Shown in pieces: positions 11,379 to 21,967 of a DNA stretch of 31,650 nucleotides. Origin of the DNA: Mucidula mucida (Eukaryota; Basidiomycota; Agaricomycetes; Agaricales; Physalacriaceae). The notes below the pieces were generated by a model that did no database searches, was not told the DNA's origin, and worked only from the letters and a program-made list of their open reading frames with translations. The position numbers and the translations under genes were made by a program. Position 1 is the first letter of the stretch; each line of letters starts with the position of its first letter. The stretch spans positions 1 through 31,650 of the forward strand of contig JADNYV010000402.1 in the NCBI GenBank assembly GCA_015501055.1. Reading direction: 5' to 3'.

Positions 11379-13747
11379 ATGGCGCCCAAGCTCAATATTC
11401 CGCTTACTGCAAAAATGCGAACATGTTCTAGCAACGTGAACAAGCATCCTGGTCTTCGCCCTGGTCTTTCACCAGAACCGGGAGAAGCACCATTGCCACC
11501 GCCCAGTCCATCCGCGGAGGAAAAGAAGGACGAGCAGGACCAGAAGGCAGCTGAGTCGCGCGTCGCGGCCAAGCACCGACAACGGGCTCAGGCTGGTGTG
11601 GCCGCCATTGAGGACAGTCTGAGGCGTGAGGATGTTGACAGAGAGCTCCTTGCCAATCACCCGCCCCCAGTCCAACATGCACCTGTCCCAGCCTTCTCGA
11701 AGACGCCAGTTAAGAGTAACCGTCTTGTGTTGGCTTTTCTTGAAGATAGCTAAACGAACCATTTCAGCCACCATACCAATAGCAGACGAGGACATACCAG
11801 AGGACGTCGCTGCTGAGGGTCTTGATGAGTCGAAGGCTGACGGCTATGAGGAAGGATTAGGTGCATTCTAATATGGTTTTACAAGAAGATGACTTACTAT
11901 TTCTAGGACTTAAAGGGAATCCGGATGATAGCGGCGAGGATTCCGATGGCTATATCCCCAACGACGACGAGCTCAAGGAACTTGACGACGAGACGGCCAT
12001 GATGGACGTCAATCAAGATGAGGATGACTTGGAACTGGTGCCTGCCACTGCCGTCCGACGAAGAGGAAAAGGACGAGGTGGTTCTTGCGGTGCGCGTAGT
12101 GCCCCACACGGACGGGGTGCTCGTGGACGTGGTGCTTGTGGTGGACGTGGTGGTGGGAAGGTAAGTGCTCGCGATGCCATCACCGCCCAAAGAAGCACTT
12201 CCTCGGCCTCGGGCACGCCAAACGTCACTAAGGCCACAAGCCGCAAACGAGCGTTGACAGCAAGGTATGTCTTGTTTTCCACCATCACCCATGCTTACTA
12301 CGCTGCAGCGCCGAGGACTCAAATGTGGGCAAGAAGACCAAGCCTGCCGCCAAATCTGGCATTTCTATTGTGTTCAAGCCCCTCCAGCAGCAGCGGCAAC
12401 GAGGGAACAACGTTCACCGAATCCAGGATAGTCAACCGGAGGACGATTCAGCATTCCAGTTCAGTGGCTATGCTGCTGACAAGGAGGATAATTCGGCTGA
12501 GCACAACGCTGCGAGTAACGAGGATATTGCTGCCAAGGGTAAAGATGGTCAAGTCGATCTTTCCAAATTCACGGTGCGTTATTACATATTTAATGATCCC
12601 AACTCTCATTTTCCTTGTCAGTCTCTCGTTAAAATCGAGCCCGGTAGCAAGACTCTCAATGTTGCCAAATCGCGAAGTATCAAGGCTAAGCGCGGCGGCG
12701 ATAAGAAATGGAAGGAGGCCCATCTTGGCGACACCACGGTTCAGGCAATCTTCCGGGACAATTTACTGCCTCTGGCAAAGGCTGTCCTTGCCACGGTAAA
12801 GCCTTGGGCGAGCCTTTCAGCAACGCAGGTTCAGGAATGTGTGGATGCTACTTACGGCGCGGACAGTGGGATCGTCATATGTGATGACCCGAAGGATCCA
12901 TTCATGGAAGTGGTAAGTCTTGATTCTTCTAGTTAACAAGATCTAACAGTTATTAGCTGGCGGCGCGCTTCACAAACTTCCGGAGTGAATTCGCAGCTGC
13001 CAGTGATAGGGCCGTATGCGATGTCATACAGGAGAACTCCGAACTCTTTGACAGCGAGGAAAGCATCAAGGAGTGGATCACCTTCATGTGTACGCCTGTC
13101 GAGGGCCCCGGTGGTGCCAAGACCGCCCCTCGTCAATGGAAGGAGTGGGTTGATGCCAAAAAGCACCGTGTATGTCATCTCTTTCTCCCATCTGATTGTT
13201 CTAATTTCCTACAGGGCTTCCTCCAAGCTCCTATGATCCTCCGCGCCCTTGGCGAGGTCTGGGGGATGGTGCTTGAAGACGTACCTGAACATCTTCGACC
13301 GGCAAAGCCCCCAATCGGCGCTCTCCTCCTTTGTGATCAAGCGGTATAGTTTTATGCTCATGTGTTGTTACGGTACTTATTTACGCCTGTGCAGAACGAT
13401 CGTGCTCTCAAACTTTGGGAATCCGGCCAGTTCGTGCACCCAATGTCAAAAGTCGTACGGCGCTTTTCTCCGCGGACAACTATGGCGACCATGGGACAAT
13501 CGTCGTCGAAAACGGCAAGAGAGTCACGAAGACCATCAAGCGTGCCACGCAGTACATGGCAACGGCAGAGAGATGGGATGATGGTGTTTGGGCGGAGATC
13601 AGCAAGGCGGCGATGGAGTTCCTCGATAACAGTCCCAAACGTCGCAAACGTGCCAAGGGCGGTGCAGTGTCGACGGGCGACGCGAGCTCAGAGGCGGTAG
13701 ATTCGGAACCGGACTTTTTTATCGCAGATTCGAACTGGTCAGACTAA
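11379..13747 (+). CDS. Accessory ORF of the Plavaka-like element (unknown function)
   Basis: Multi-exon gene divergent from the transposase and inside the same terminal repeats. From ATG 11379: a lysine-rich start (MAPKLNIPLTAK), a charged helical region (AAKHRQRAQAGVAAIEDSLRRED), acidic segments after introns near 11713 and 11862, an RGG-like glycine/arginine block (about 12060-12162), and then a folded-looking C-terminal half. That half includes WKEAHLGDTTVQAIFRDNLL, VKPWASLSATQVQECVDATYG, RGFLQAPMILRALGEVWGM, and near the end KLWESGQFVHPMSKVV and ATQYMATAERWDDGVWAEI. Each intron I checked (for example after DPFMEV, KKHR and LLCDQA) keeps the frame, and the stop is TAA 13745-13747. I have seen similar proteins of unknown role in Agaricomycete genomes. 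The acidic/RGG front half suggests nucleic-acid or chromatin contact; that is inference. Confidence 0.75.
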
Positions 13748-14032
13748 ATTGCAGTACCTACAACGTAGATCAATAGAATGCATGCGCAAATATACATTCA
13801 TTATTAATACCAATGCCCGATGAACAATGCTTGCTAAATACCCTCTGTGAACATCTCTGTGAAAGATAGTGTGTCTCTGGGAAACCACCGGCAGCTCTGA
13901 GAGACACTGAGAGACGGGCTTAGAGGCGGAAATGATCTCCCGGAGCCAGGTACGCATCTCGCGGAGACAAGTCATCTCTTGGCGTCTCTGATGGCTCTGG
14001 CATCTCCCCAGAGACGCAGAGACACTGAGAGA

Positions 14033-14054
14033 CAAACCTACCGTTTTCCTGATG
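14033..14054 (-). repeat. Right terminal inverted repeat of the Plavaka-like element
   Basis: Perfect reverse complement of 8309-8330 at the other end of the unit. It directly follows a stretch dense in GAGAC/TCTCTG motifs. Confidence 0.85.
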
Positions 14055-14411
14055 GAGCAAGGAACAGTACCGAGAAATGGACACGTTATGACCGCTAGAG
14101 TTGAAAACTATCAATTTCAACAATGCAATTCATGTCATATATGATTCCACCTCCTTCAAGTTTTCAAGAAGTTGGCCCTGGAAGAAGAGTCAAGAGTATT
14201 AGCGGAAGAGACTGCACACTTTGGGCTTACGGGTGAAGCAAAGCGTACAAGGTCGCATAGCGCTAAGCGTTGACTGTCGTAATGGCGCAAGGGTGTCAGG
14301 TGAGATGAGAGAGATCAATGGATGGTATCTTCCGAGTTCTGCGAATTGCTGTGAAGTGGGATGTCTGTGCATGACCATTTAGATTCGAAGGTCCAAGTGG
14401 TTGAGTTAGGC
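14055..14411. other. Spacer between the two DNA transposons
   Basis: No gene or RNA seen. If the Plavaka and hAT elements inserted independently, this is host sequence that once lay next to the sequence left of 8309. Confidence 0.5.
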
Positions 14412-17400
14412 CAGGGTATGGAACTAATTTCGCGATGTATGTATTGAACGGAACTACCGGGCTCAATGTATGTATTGTACCTATTGTATCATACGTATTG
14501 AAGTTCCATACATGTATGTATGTATCGAACGTATAGAACATGTATGGAACGTCGGGAGCGTCTAAAAATCAATGTCCGCCAACCCCCACCGTTCCTCGAC
14601 CCATTGCCCGTCCTTCTGGGTCTGCTTGCGCTGCGAGACCGATGCTTTGGGAGCGGATGGGGACCCCTCATATCGAGCCAGGAGCTTGGGCTCGTCAAGT
14701 CTCACAAGCTCTTCGATCTGGAGACGGGGAGCCCCGCGGACGATGTGCGGCTCTGGAAATGTGATGTCAAGGTTGTTGTCATCGTCCTCTTGGCCATCCT
14801 GCAGTGCTTGAAGACCAAATGGATCCGGATCTGTATCACGAAGAGACTGGTCGTCCGGAAGTGGGTTAAGTAGATCAGATACAGTTGGTGTTGCCTTGTA
14901 GAGCTTGTTGGATCCCGATGCCGACTCCGCAGGAAGCTTGAGATGCGAGTTGTGCTTGTGTTTGGGTGCCTCCAAGCCGTACATCCAGTGTTGCTGAAGC
15001 TGTGCAACTTGAACGAGATGTTCACCCGAGAGTCCGTTCCGCTTTGCCGTATTTTGAGCTGTAAGGCGTGAGGCAGTCCGCTCATCGCACATCTCTGAGG
15101 GAGAAACGGAGAAGAGCTTGACACCAAGGAGCTGCAGGCTGATCAGTCTCACGATGACAGAAGAGGTAACAGAGAGCGCACTGCAAGGATATCCGAGCGG
15201 TTATCCTTCTCCCGCCCCTGCCACCACAGAAGACGATGTGCGACCTCAGCACATGGTTCATTGAATGGCAACTCGCAGTACAAATAGGCTAGGGCGTTGT
15301 TAGAATGCTCAGTTGGTTGTTTCAGAAGAGAACATGCCTTTGAGCTGCTCCAAAAGCTGCTTGCCCTTGTCCGAGCTACCAGAAGTCCGCCGCTTCTGCT
15401 CATTCTTGAGCATTGCTACAGCAGCTGAGATGAGTCGAAGGACAAGTGATGAGGAGGTGCTTTTAGAGAAAGCCAATCGCGGTGGAAGGTCAAGTCGCAA
15501 GGCCATATCGCGTTGATAGACAGGATCCAGAAAGTATGCAAGTAGGTACATGTCTCATGTTGACTCGGTCATGAGGATATGAAAGCGATGGTTAAAGACA
15601 TTGAACGTGTCAGTGCGATGTTCAAGGAGATCGTCGTCTACAGCAGAATGATTTGTAAGAAGGTTCGAACTCAGAAAGAATATCTCGTTACCATCAGTCT
15701 GGAACGTTTGCTTGAAGCCGATTGCAATCCCGATGTAGATGAGAAGAACGTCTGAGCACGTAACGTTCGAACTCTCCAGTGTTTTGAGGCCACGATCAAT
15801 AGGTGTCAGTAGTGAGTTAACAGTCTCGAGACTCGACAGAAAGTTCCGTGAGGACAATCCCGTCTTGACAAGACGTTCAACATTCTTGCCAGCCTGTCAG
15901 ATAGCGTTAGAGATATAAACCAGTGAGTGGATAGAGTTAAACATACAGCTGTATCAAACTTGAGATGACCACCTTTGTATGCCCGCTGAAGCGCAGGAAA
16001 ACACCGTTGAACACTCTTAGCATTCGTCGAAAAGGAAGAGAAGCGTGTTGCGCCGGCAGCTTTGATCCCACGCTTGTCCTTTTCCTTCTTGAGCTCCTTC
16101 TTCAGCCAAAATTGACTGTAGTTACTATGTGAGAAAAAAGTCGTAATTGAGGATACTTGGGCAATGATTGCTGCGAATGGCTTGATCTTGGGGTAGGTCT
16201 TAGACCCAACAATGATATCCTTTGCCATCAGATTCAGCTGATGACACGGATCGCCAGCATTGAGAATCCACGGCCATTTCTTGGCAATCAACGCGCGCGC
16301 CTTCTTCACGTTCTTTGTTGTATCCGATACCACCATAGAGAATGCAGGTGCACCATAGACTAACACAATCTGGCACAGTCATCAGTCTTCCGTACTCAAT
16401 GAAACAAATCAATTCACAATCACCTCCAAAAGTCTTATGTATAGTAGCTCGCCAGTTACGGAAAGACCCATCAGAACAAGCCCGCTGACAAGAAATGAGC
16501 GCCGCAGAGGTGTCATCACATGCACTGTATAAATCTCGTCATGGCCACGACTTGTCCAACCATCAAAGGAAAGTGTAAGATGAATGAACCCGCACAGAAA
16601 AGTGACAAGCTTTGTGCTGAGATCGGCAACCTCAGCAGCAAGGCGGACAGAGAAGAAGTTTGAGCAATCTGGGACATTATAAGAGGGACACCTAGAAATC
16701 CCAAATCAGCATCAAATATATGGCAAGACTGTCACATACAAGGCATTGACAAAGTCAATAAAGAAACCATTGTCGAGCAGAGACCAAGCAAGAGCACAGC
16801 AGATGATAAACCGAAGCAGCATGGTATCAATGAGTGCCTGCTGTATGGCAGATATACGTGTCCAGCCATGTGTCTCTGAGAGCTTTGCTTGACGCGGTGC
16901 CTCAACTGGATGATGGTTATGGTCGGGCTCTTCGACTTTGCGCTTCGTACCCCGAACAGCAGCCGCACTACCTTCACCAGAGAGAACTGCACTAGACGAC
17001 CGCAATCCCAGCTTCTTCATGACTAAGTCATAAGTCTCTGGGAAATCTCGAGCAAGTTTGGTGCACGTCTGGACGTGCGGATAGATGCGGTTGGTGGTGT
17101 TGTTTGTTTGCCGCTTGTCGCAGGCAATACAGTAAATGACCTTGGTGGGTTGACCAGCTGCTGTTGTCTCGAGAGATTCAATACCACATTGAGCCAAAAG
17201 GATGTTGGGTGGTGCACCAGTGGCAGCACGCTGGCGTGGCGGCGTGTTCTTGTTCTTCTTCCGCAGGTCTCGCTCTTCCTGTCACTCCCAAACGGTCTTC
17301 GGCCCAAGAACTGAATAGACGAAGCTATCGGCATCATTGCCGGGTGCCTGGCTGGCTGTAGTATGGACGACATCAACAGGATTGGCGGACTGAGTGCTGG

Positions 17401-17909
17401 GAACCGGATCAGAAGGCGTGTCTGACACGATACCCGGAAGCTGCCAATATGTAAATTAGCCGTATCAAAAGAGAGAATGTTCTCGCACGTTAGGTGGGAC
17501 AGCAGCAGGGTTATCATGTCGTTCCTCCTCATAGAGAGTCAATGCATCCCAGTATGTACTCCAAGAGCGCGCAGTTGCATTGGCCGCGCGAGTGCATAAT
17601 TGCCGAAGATCTCCTCCATGACCAACTCAATCTCCGGGAAGGAAAATGCCGGATCTGAGAGAAAAGAGTGCGACGTGTCCATGAGATGCGCGCGCTGCTC
17701 CGGGGTTAACTCCGCCATTGCAGACTTGTTGCAGAGGGAGGAAAAATCAGACAATGTCTTCCCTGAGCTACCTCACGTCAGGCTGCATGGACCGCATCAA
17801 ATTGGAGTTCCATACGGGTTCCATACATGGCATTTCGGCGGGCGTATGTAACGAACATATATTACACTGTATATTACAAGATGTAAGATACACCTTCGTT
17901 ACATACCCG
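14412..17909. mobile_element. hAT-like DNA transposon, about 3.5 kb
   Basis: The left end CAGGGTATGGAACTAA (14412-14427) and the reverse complement of the right end, CCGGGTATGTAACGAA (17909-17894), match at 13 of 16 positions and have the CAGGGT-type start usual for hAT elements. The motif GTATGGAAC or its complement recurs just inside both ends (14415, about 14506 and 14538 on the left; about 17807 and 17818 on the right), like subterminal binding sites. A decayed hAT transposase gene fills the interior on the minus strand. The expected 8-bp target duplication is at best partial (GAGTTAGG before, GCACTAGG after, 5 of 8), consistent with an old insertion or ends shifted by a base or two. Confidence 0.7.
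14562..17718 (-). pseudogene. hAT-family transposase with two in-frame stops
   Basis: Order on the minus strand: an N-terminal segment with ATARSWSTYWDALTLYEEE; a BED-like zinc-binding stretch (YCIACDKRQTNN...YPHVQTC); the DUF659/RNase H-like core LTLSFDGWTSRGHDEIYTVH, AFSMVVSDTTKNVKKAR, WPWILNAGDPCHQLNLMAKD and FFSHSNYSQFWLKKE; then RFHILMTEST, DMYLLAYFLDP and HRLLWWQG; and the hATC dimerisation region LLGVKLFSVSPSEMCDERTAS. TGA codons interrupt at 17282-17284 (between GPKTVWE and QEERDLRKK) and 15555-15557 (between TEST and DMYLL). The frame that begins at ATG 17718 does not join the downstream frame near 17570-17640 by any intron I can see. An intron at 15337-15289 needs a GC donor. Unlikely to encode active enzyme. 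Confidence 0.85.
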
Positions 17910-18308
17910 GCACTAGGTTGAGTCCACTGATTGGGAATGATGATGTCATCCCGACTCTCCTTCCCACGCTTCGCGTACATCCGGAATCTGTGTTGCGAGC
18001 TTTTGGCAAACTCAACATCACGCACTATTCATTCCGCTCTTGGGACTCCTTTGTCGGGAGGGATTACATGCGCGTAGAGCACTGCCGCTACCAGCGGTCC
18101 GAGGAGAATCATGCAACCTGTCTAATGGCATGCCCAACAGAACGGCGAGGCTATACATCGATGCAAAGCACTCTCTCACCTGGTTCTGTTCCGCCGAGCG
18201 GCATGACTTCTTGAGCTCATCAAGACGACCTGCTCGGACCGTTGTCTTCGAACTGGGAGTACATACTTAAGCCGAATTGCAGTTCCAATGTGCCTCCCGT
18301 CTGGCACG
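17910..18308 (+). promoter_or_regulatory. Upstream region of P450 copy 2
   Basis: Gene-free 399 bases between the hAT right end and the P450 start codon. It must hold the P450 promoter unless the hAT insertion displaced it. I see no clear TATA box or repeated operator. Confidence 0.4.
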
Positions 18309-20674
18309 ATGTACACACCTCACCCTCTTGCCAGTGTCTGCCTCTCTATCGTCGTCCTATTCCTTGCGTTTAGATTCTACCGCAAGAGAATCAGCATTAG
18401 TGTGATTCGTGGTCCTCCGAGCCCTTCGTGGCTTCTTGGTTAGTTCCTAGGCTCTGTCTGTCTCATTTAATGGAGTGCGCATATACACAGGACATCAATA
18501 CATGCTCCGCCACGCTAAGAACGTCGGTGACTACGAAGCTGCCTGGTACCGTAACTACGGAAGTGTTTTCCGCATCGCTGGAGTTTTCAACGTATGCACA
18601 CCCGCCTTTTTCAACCACTCTGACGTAGTGACAAGGCGGGTAGGAACCAGTTCTCCTGGTCTCTGATCCCAAAGCTCTGCAGTATGTGTTGCAAGTATCT
18701 GGATATCACTTTCCAAAGTCCTTGGATACGATTCGTATGATCGAGGCATTCTTTGGGCACGGGCTTCTCGCAGCCAACGGTATGATGTCGCTTGGTTGAC
18801 TTGAACTTATATGACGCGATGTGCTCGTAGACCAAGACCATCAACGGCAGCGTAAAATTCTGAACCCTGCGTTTTCTAATGTTCATCTCCAGTGCTATCT
18901 CGATGTCTTCCAGGCGGCAGGATCCAAGGTACGTATTCCAGAGATATCCTTGTCATAATGCGCTGATAACAACGGTGTGCCCGCGTACTAGCTTGTACAG
19001 AAGCTGAAGGAAGCTCGGAAGGATGGCCACAAGACTGAAAACATGCTTGCGTGGGCACAGAAAGTGACACTTGATATTGTTGGGATCAGTAAGTCACGCT
19101 CTAGGCTCGAATTGAAAGGAAGGCTCTCACCCGTATGTCCGATAGCGTCTTTCCGCTACTCATTCGGCGCTCTCGATAACAGGAATTCTGCCTTTGAAGA
19201 GGTTTTGTGCCATCTCTTGTATGTTGAAGTTCGCAGACAGAGCCTGTAACACGATTCTCATGATTTACAGCGCAGAGGCTCAGCTCTTTCCCTCGGTCGC
19301 TGATGTTTTGATCTCTCAAGGCGTTCTACGTTATCTTCCTGGAAGCCTCATGCCCATAATGGCTAGAATGCCAACAAGGGAAAATCAGAGATATCAAGAG
19401 TTCAGGAAGGCGATGGAAAACATAGCACGGACTATGTATCATCGCGAGCTGCAGTTGGTCAAGGACGGTATCGAAGAAGGAAAAGACATCATCAATATTC
19501 TCGGTGAGATTGTGGAAGTCTTTCTTTTTATCTTGCTTCTCAACTTGTCTTGACAGCTCTCGCTTCGCTGTCGGACGACAAGAGGAAGAGAATGACGGAG
19601 AGCGAGATCGCAGCGCAGATGGGGTATGCTTTTCTCTGTTGTACGATTGAATTTTGAAAGGAGCACCTGACGTTCGTTTCCTCTAAAGCACATTTACATT
19701 TGCCGGCCATGACACTACGGCTAACACCTTAGCCTGGCTCTTGTACGAACTGAGCCGCCACCCAGAAGACCAGGACAAGATCAGACGCGAGATATCTCAA
19801 GTCCGGCCTGACACGGGAGTCTTGACTTCCAGTGATTACGACGCGATGCCTTGGCTTAACGCGTCGATCAAGGCAAATCATCACCTTTGTCCTCAAACTT
19901 TAACTCATGGAATAGTAGGAGACCCTTCGCCTGCATCCTTTCGCGCACACGCTCGTTCGCGTGACAGGGCACAATGATGTTCTTCCCCTCCTAGAGCCTG
20001 TTACGACCCGCGATGGGAAAGTGCTGAAGGAGATCCCCATTGCGAAGGGGCAGAGCATTCATATCTCGATTTATATGTACAATAGGTATTTGTGTCGCCT
20101 CTGAAGTGAGATCAGACGTGTCTGACGCGTAAACAGAAATCCGGTTGTATGGGGTAACGATGCACATGAATGGAATCCGAAGCGATTCCTTAAGGACAGT
20201 CATAAGGAGATGGGCTTGGGCATGTATTCGAATCTGTATGTGCTGTTTCATTATTTTCTCCTGTCGAGTCTTCATGTGTTCATTGCGCTGTAGCATGAAC
20301 TTCAGTTCGTCATCTCTTCATCTTTATGTTAATCACGCATGCTGATGGCTTCAGGTGCGGGCGTCAGGTCCTGCATCGGGTGCGTATTTTCGCTTGTAAA
20401 GACCATTGATGTCCATTGAATTGCCCTATAGATGGCGTTTCGCGTAAGTGCACCATTTCCTAGAGCATCCAAATCCTCAGCGTGTTGTAGAATCATGGAG
20501 CTCCAGGCAGTTGCGGTCGAGCTGCTGAGCGCGTTTGAGTTCTCCATTCCGACAGACAGTCCCGCTATCATTCATGCGCCTGGCTCCCAAGGCCTGTTTC
20601 CAATGCTTGAAGACCGACCAAAGGAGGGTGTGCAGATGCCGTTGTGTGTTTCTACGCTCAAGCGACAAGCTTGA
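18309..20674 (+). CDS. Cytochrome P450 monooxygenase, copy 2
   Basis: Heme-thiolate monooxygenase, paralogue of the gene at 791-3126. Resolved exons: 18309-18438 (membrane anchor, GPPSPSWLLG), 18491-18591, 18644-18779 (EPVLLVSDPKALQYVL), 18831-18928 (HQRQRKILNPAFS, C-helix), 18992-19088, 19146-19218, 19271-19503, 19557-19623, 19689-19872 (I-helix TFAGHDTTANTLAWLLYELS), 19919-20085 (K-helix ETLRLHP), 20137-20235 (HEWNPKRFL). The heme loop is GAGVRSCIG with Cys 20372-20374, ending 20379, then a 12-nt exon 20432-20443 (WRFA) and 20491-20674 (ending CVSTLKRQA). The link between 20235 and the heme loop is unresolved, as in copy 1. Intron 19873-19918 uses a GC donor (AAG|GCAAAT). The reading frame otherwise holds throughout. 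Substrate unknown. Confidence 0.9.
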
Positions 20675-20789
20675 TATGCATACACAAGAGCAAATGTATT
20701 CTATACGCTTCGTAGTCTACTAGGCTGTCATGTAGAAAGTTCAATATCACAAAGTCTACTTCCGACAAAATCATGCTATGCTACCGTTC

Positions 20790-21778
20790 AATGCCAGAAC
20801 CATTTGACATTCTTGATCAACAACACCGCAAATCCGTAGGAACTCCTTGAAGCCTGCAGTCCATGCTCGAAGTTTGGGGTATTTACACCCCAGAAGCGTT
20901 GGTAGTAGAGATTCAGCGCATATACCAAGGGAGCCGAATACAGAACTTGCACCACCGCATACGCGTCAAAGAGCTCCGTCGAGTCAAATTTAAAGTGCCC
21001 ATCACGCTTGTAGATCATCTCCCCGGCGTACCATCGCCCGTCGACCGAAAGGGTAGTCATCCCAAAGTCTATCAAGCGAAGGTGTCCCGCGTCGTGATCA
21101 TAACGCTCTAGCCTTGACCACAGGAAAGCGACAGCTCAGCATACCAATATCAAGCATGTTACCGATTTCGTCGCACAGGCTACATAACAATGAGCGCATG
21201 CGAACTTAGACTCCTCACCCGTGAGGATATAGGACAAGTCATGATCTTGAAGGAAAAATGTGTGAACGGATTCGCGAGCATCTGGAAAATGTGTTTCTCA
21301 GTGTCGGGAACCTCGAGCCCTAGAGTCACGTAGGCGCACTTCGCGAAGCGACCAAGCAAGCGGGCGACTGGGTACCATACGCGCCGGAAGCAAAAGTCAA
21401 GGCGCCTTGAATACACCTGATGAAGAATGACTGCGGATTGTGTAATGACATTGGTAGCGCAGTGTCACGATGCTGGGGTGCACGAGATCAACCTGCCGCA
21501 AGGTGGCTGGATGGCGATCCAACTTGAACAGACTCATCCGCGATATGACAACGTTCAGATTGAACAAGTATGTGCGATATTTTCTGTCGACGCGCTAAGG
21601 TTCCATCACAGAATGTTTCACACGAAAGGCAATGCGGTGTCGTTGTTGGCGCATGAGCTGGAATGTCACGTTCCCATTCAACCGGCAGAAAAGTTCGCAA
21701 AAGTTCTCTGACGTGGCAGGATTCAAATTTGAAAGTAAAATGAGGGCTTATTGAACCGCCTGAATGGCCACGCCACAT
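20790..21778 (-). pseudogene. Unrecognised gene, probably frame-broken
   Basis: Minus-strand stretches read like real protein but do not join in one frame. The clearest is 21111-20788 (HLRLIDFGMTTLSVDGRWY, then YAVVQVLYSAPLVYALNLYYQRFWGV). Its end shifts to a better-looking frame (FKEFLRICGVVDQECQMVLAL) near 20855. Upstream pieces include LLGRFAKCAYVTLGLEVPD (about 21360-21305) and TFFLQDHDLSYILTG (about 21268-21222). A possible GT-AG intron follows the latter. I do not recognise the family. Short downstream spacing to P450 copy 2, which converges on it, does not suggest a shared role. Boundaries are approximate. Confidence 0.4.
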
Positions 21779-21967
21779 TGGCGATGAATACGACCACGTT
21801 CTATAACCAAAGCATTAGTAGCGTCCTTCCTCGAAAATCAGTGTACGTAGTATCTAACCTGGAGTATAACATTACGCTTCGCGTAGCGTTCGACAGCATC
21901 ATGTTCCTCCCTATGATTGGATGACCGCCACAGCCGCCGACTGGACTATATATGCCTGAGGGGCGGT

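Larger units (their letters stand above)
8309..14054. mobile_element. Plavaka-like DNA transposon, two divergent genes, 5.7 kb
   Basis: The unit is bounded by a perfect 22-bp inverted repeat (8309-8330 and 14033-14054; left arm begins CATCAGGAAAACGG, right arm is its reverse complement). Just inside both ends are clusters of short CTCTGG/TCTCTG/GAGAC motifs (8331-8440 and 13855-14032), which look like subterminal transposase-binding repeats. Inside are a Plavaka-family transposase (minus, broken) and an accessory ORF (plus, intact), arranged head to head around 11210-11379. No convincing target-site duplication is visible next to the repeats, so the exact termini could differ by a few bases. 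With its transposase broken, this copy would depend on another element for movement. Confidence 0.8.

Noticed and set aside
11861..12799. 312-codon frame as one protein
   Set aside because: It reads through introns and leaves the coding frame; the real accessory gene uses spliced frames in the same region.
17023..17532. 169-codon minus-strand frame avoiding the TGA at 17282
   Set aside because: The alternative frame lacks the BED-like cysteines and the hAT motifs; the frame with YCIACDKRQ continues upstream only through the TGA.
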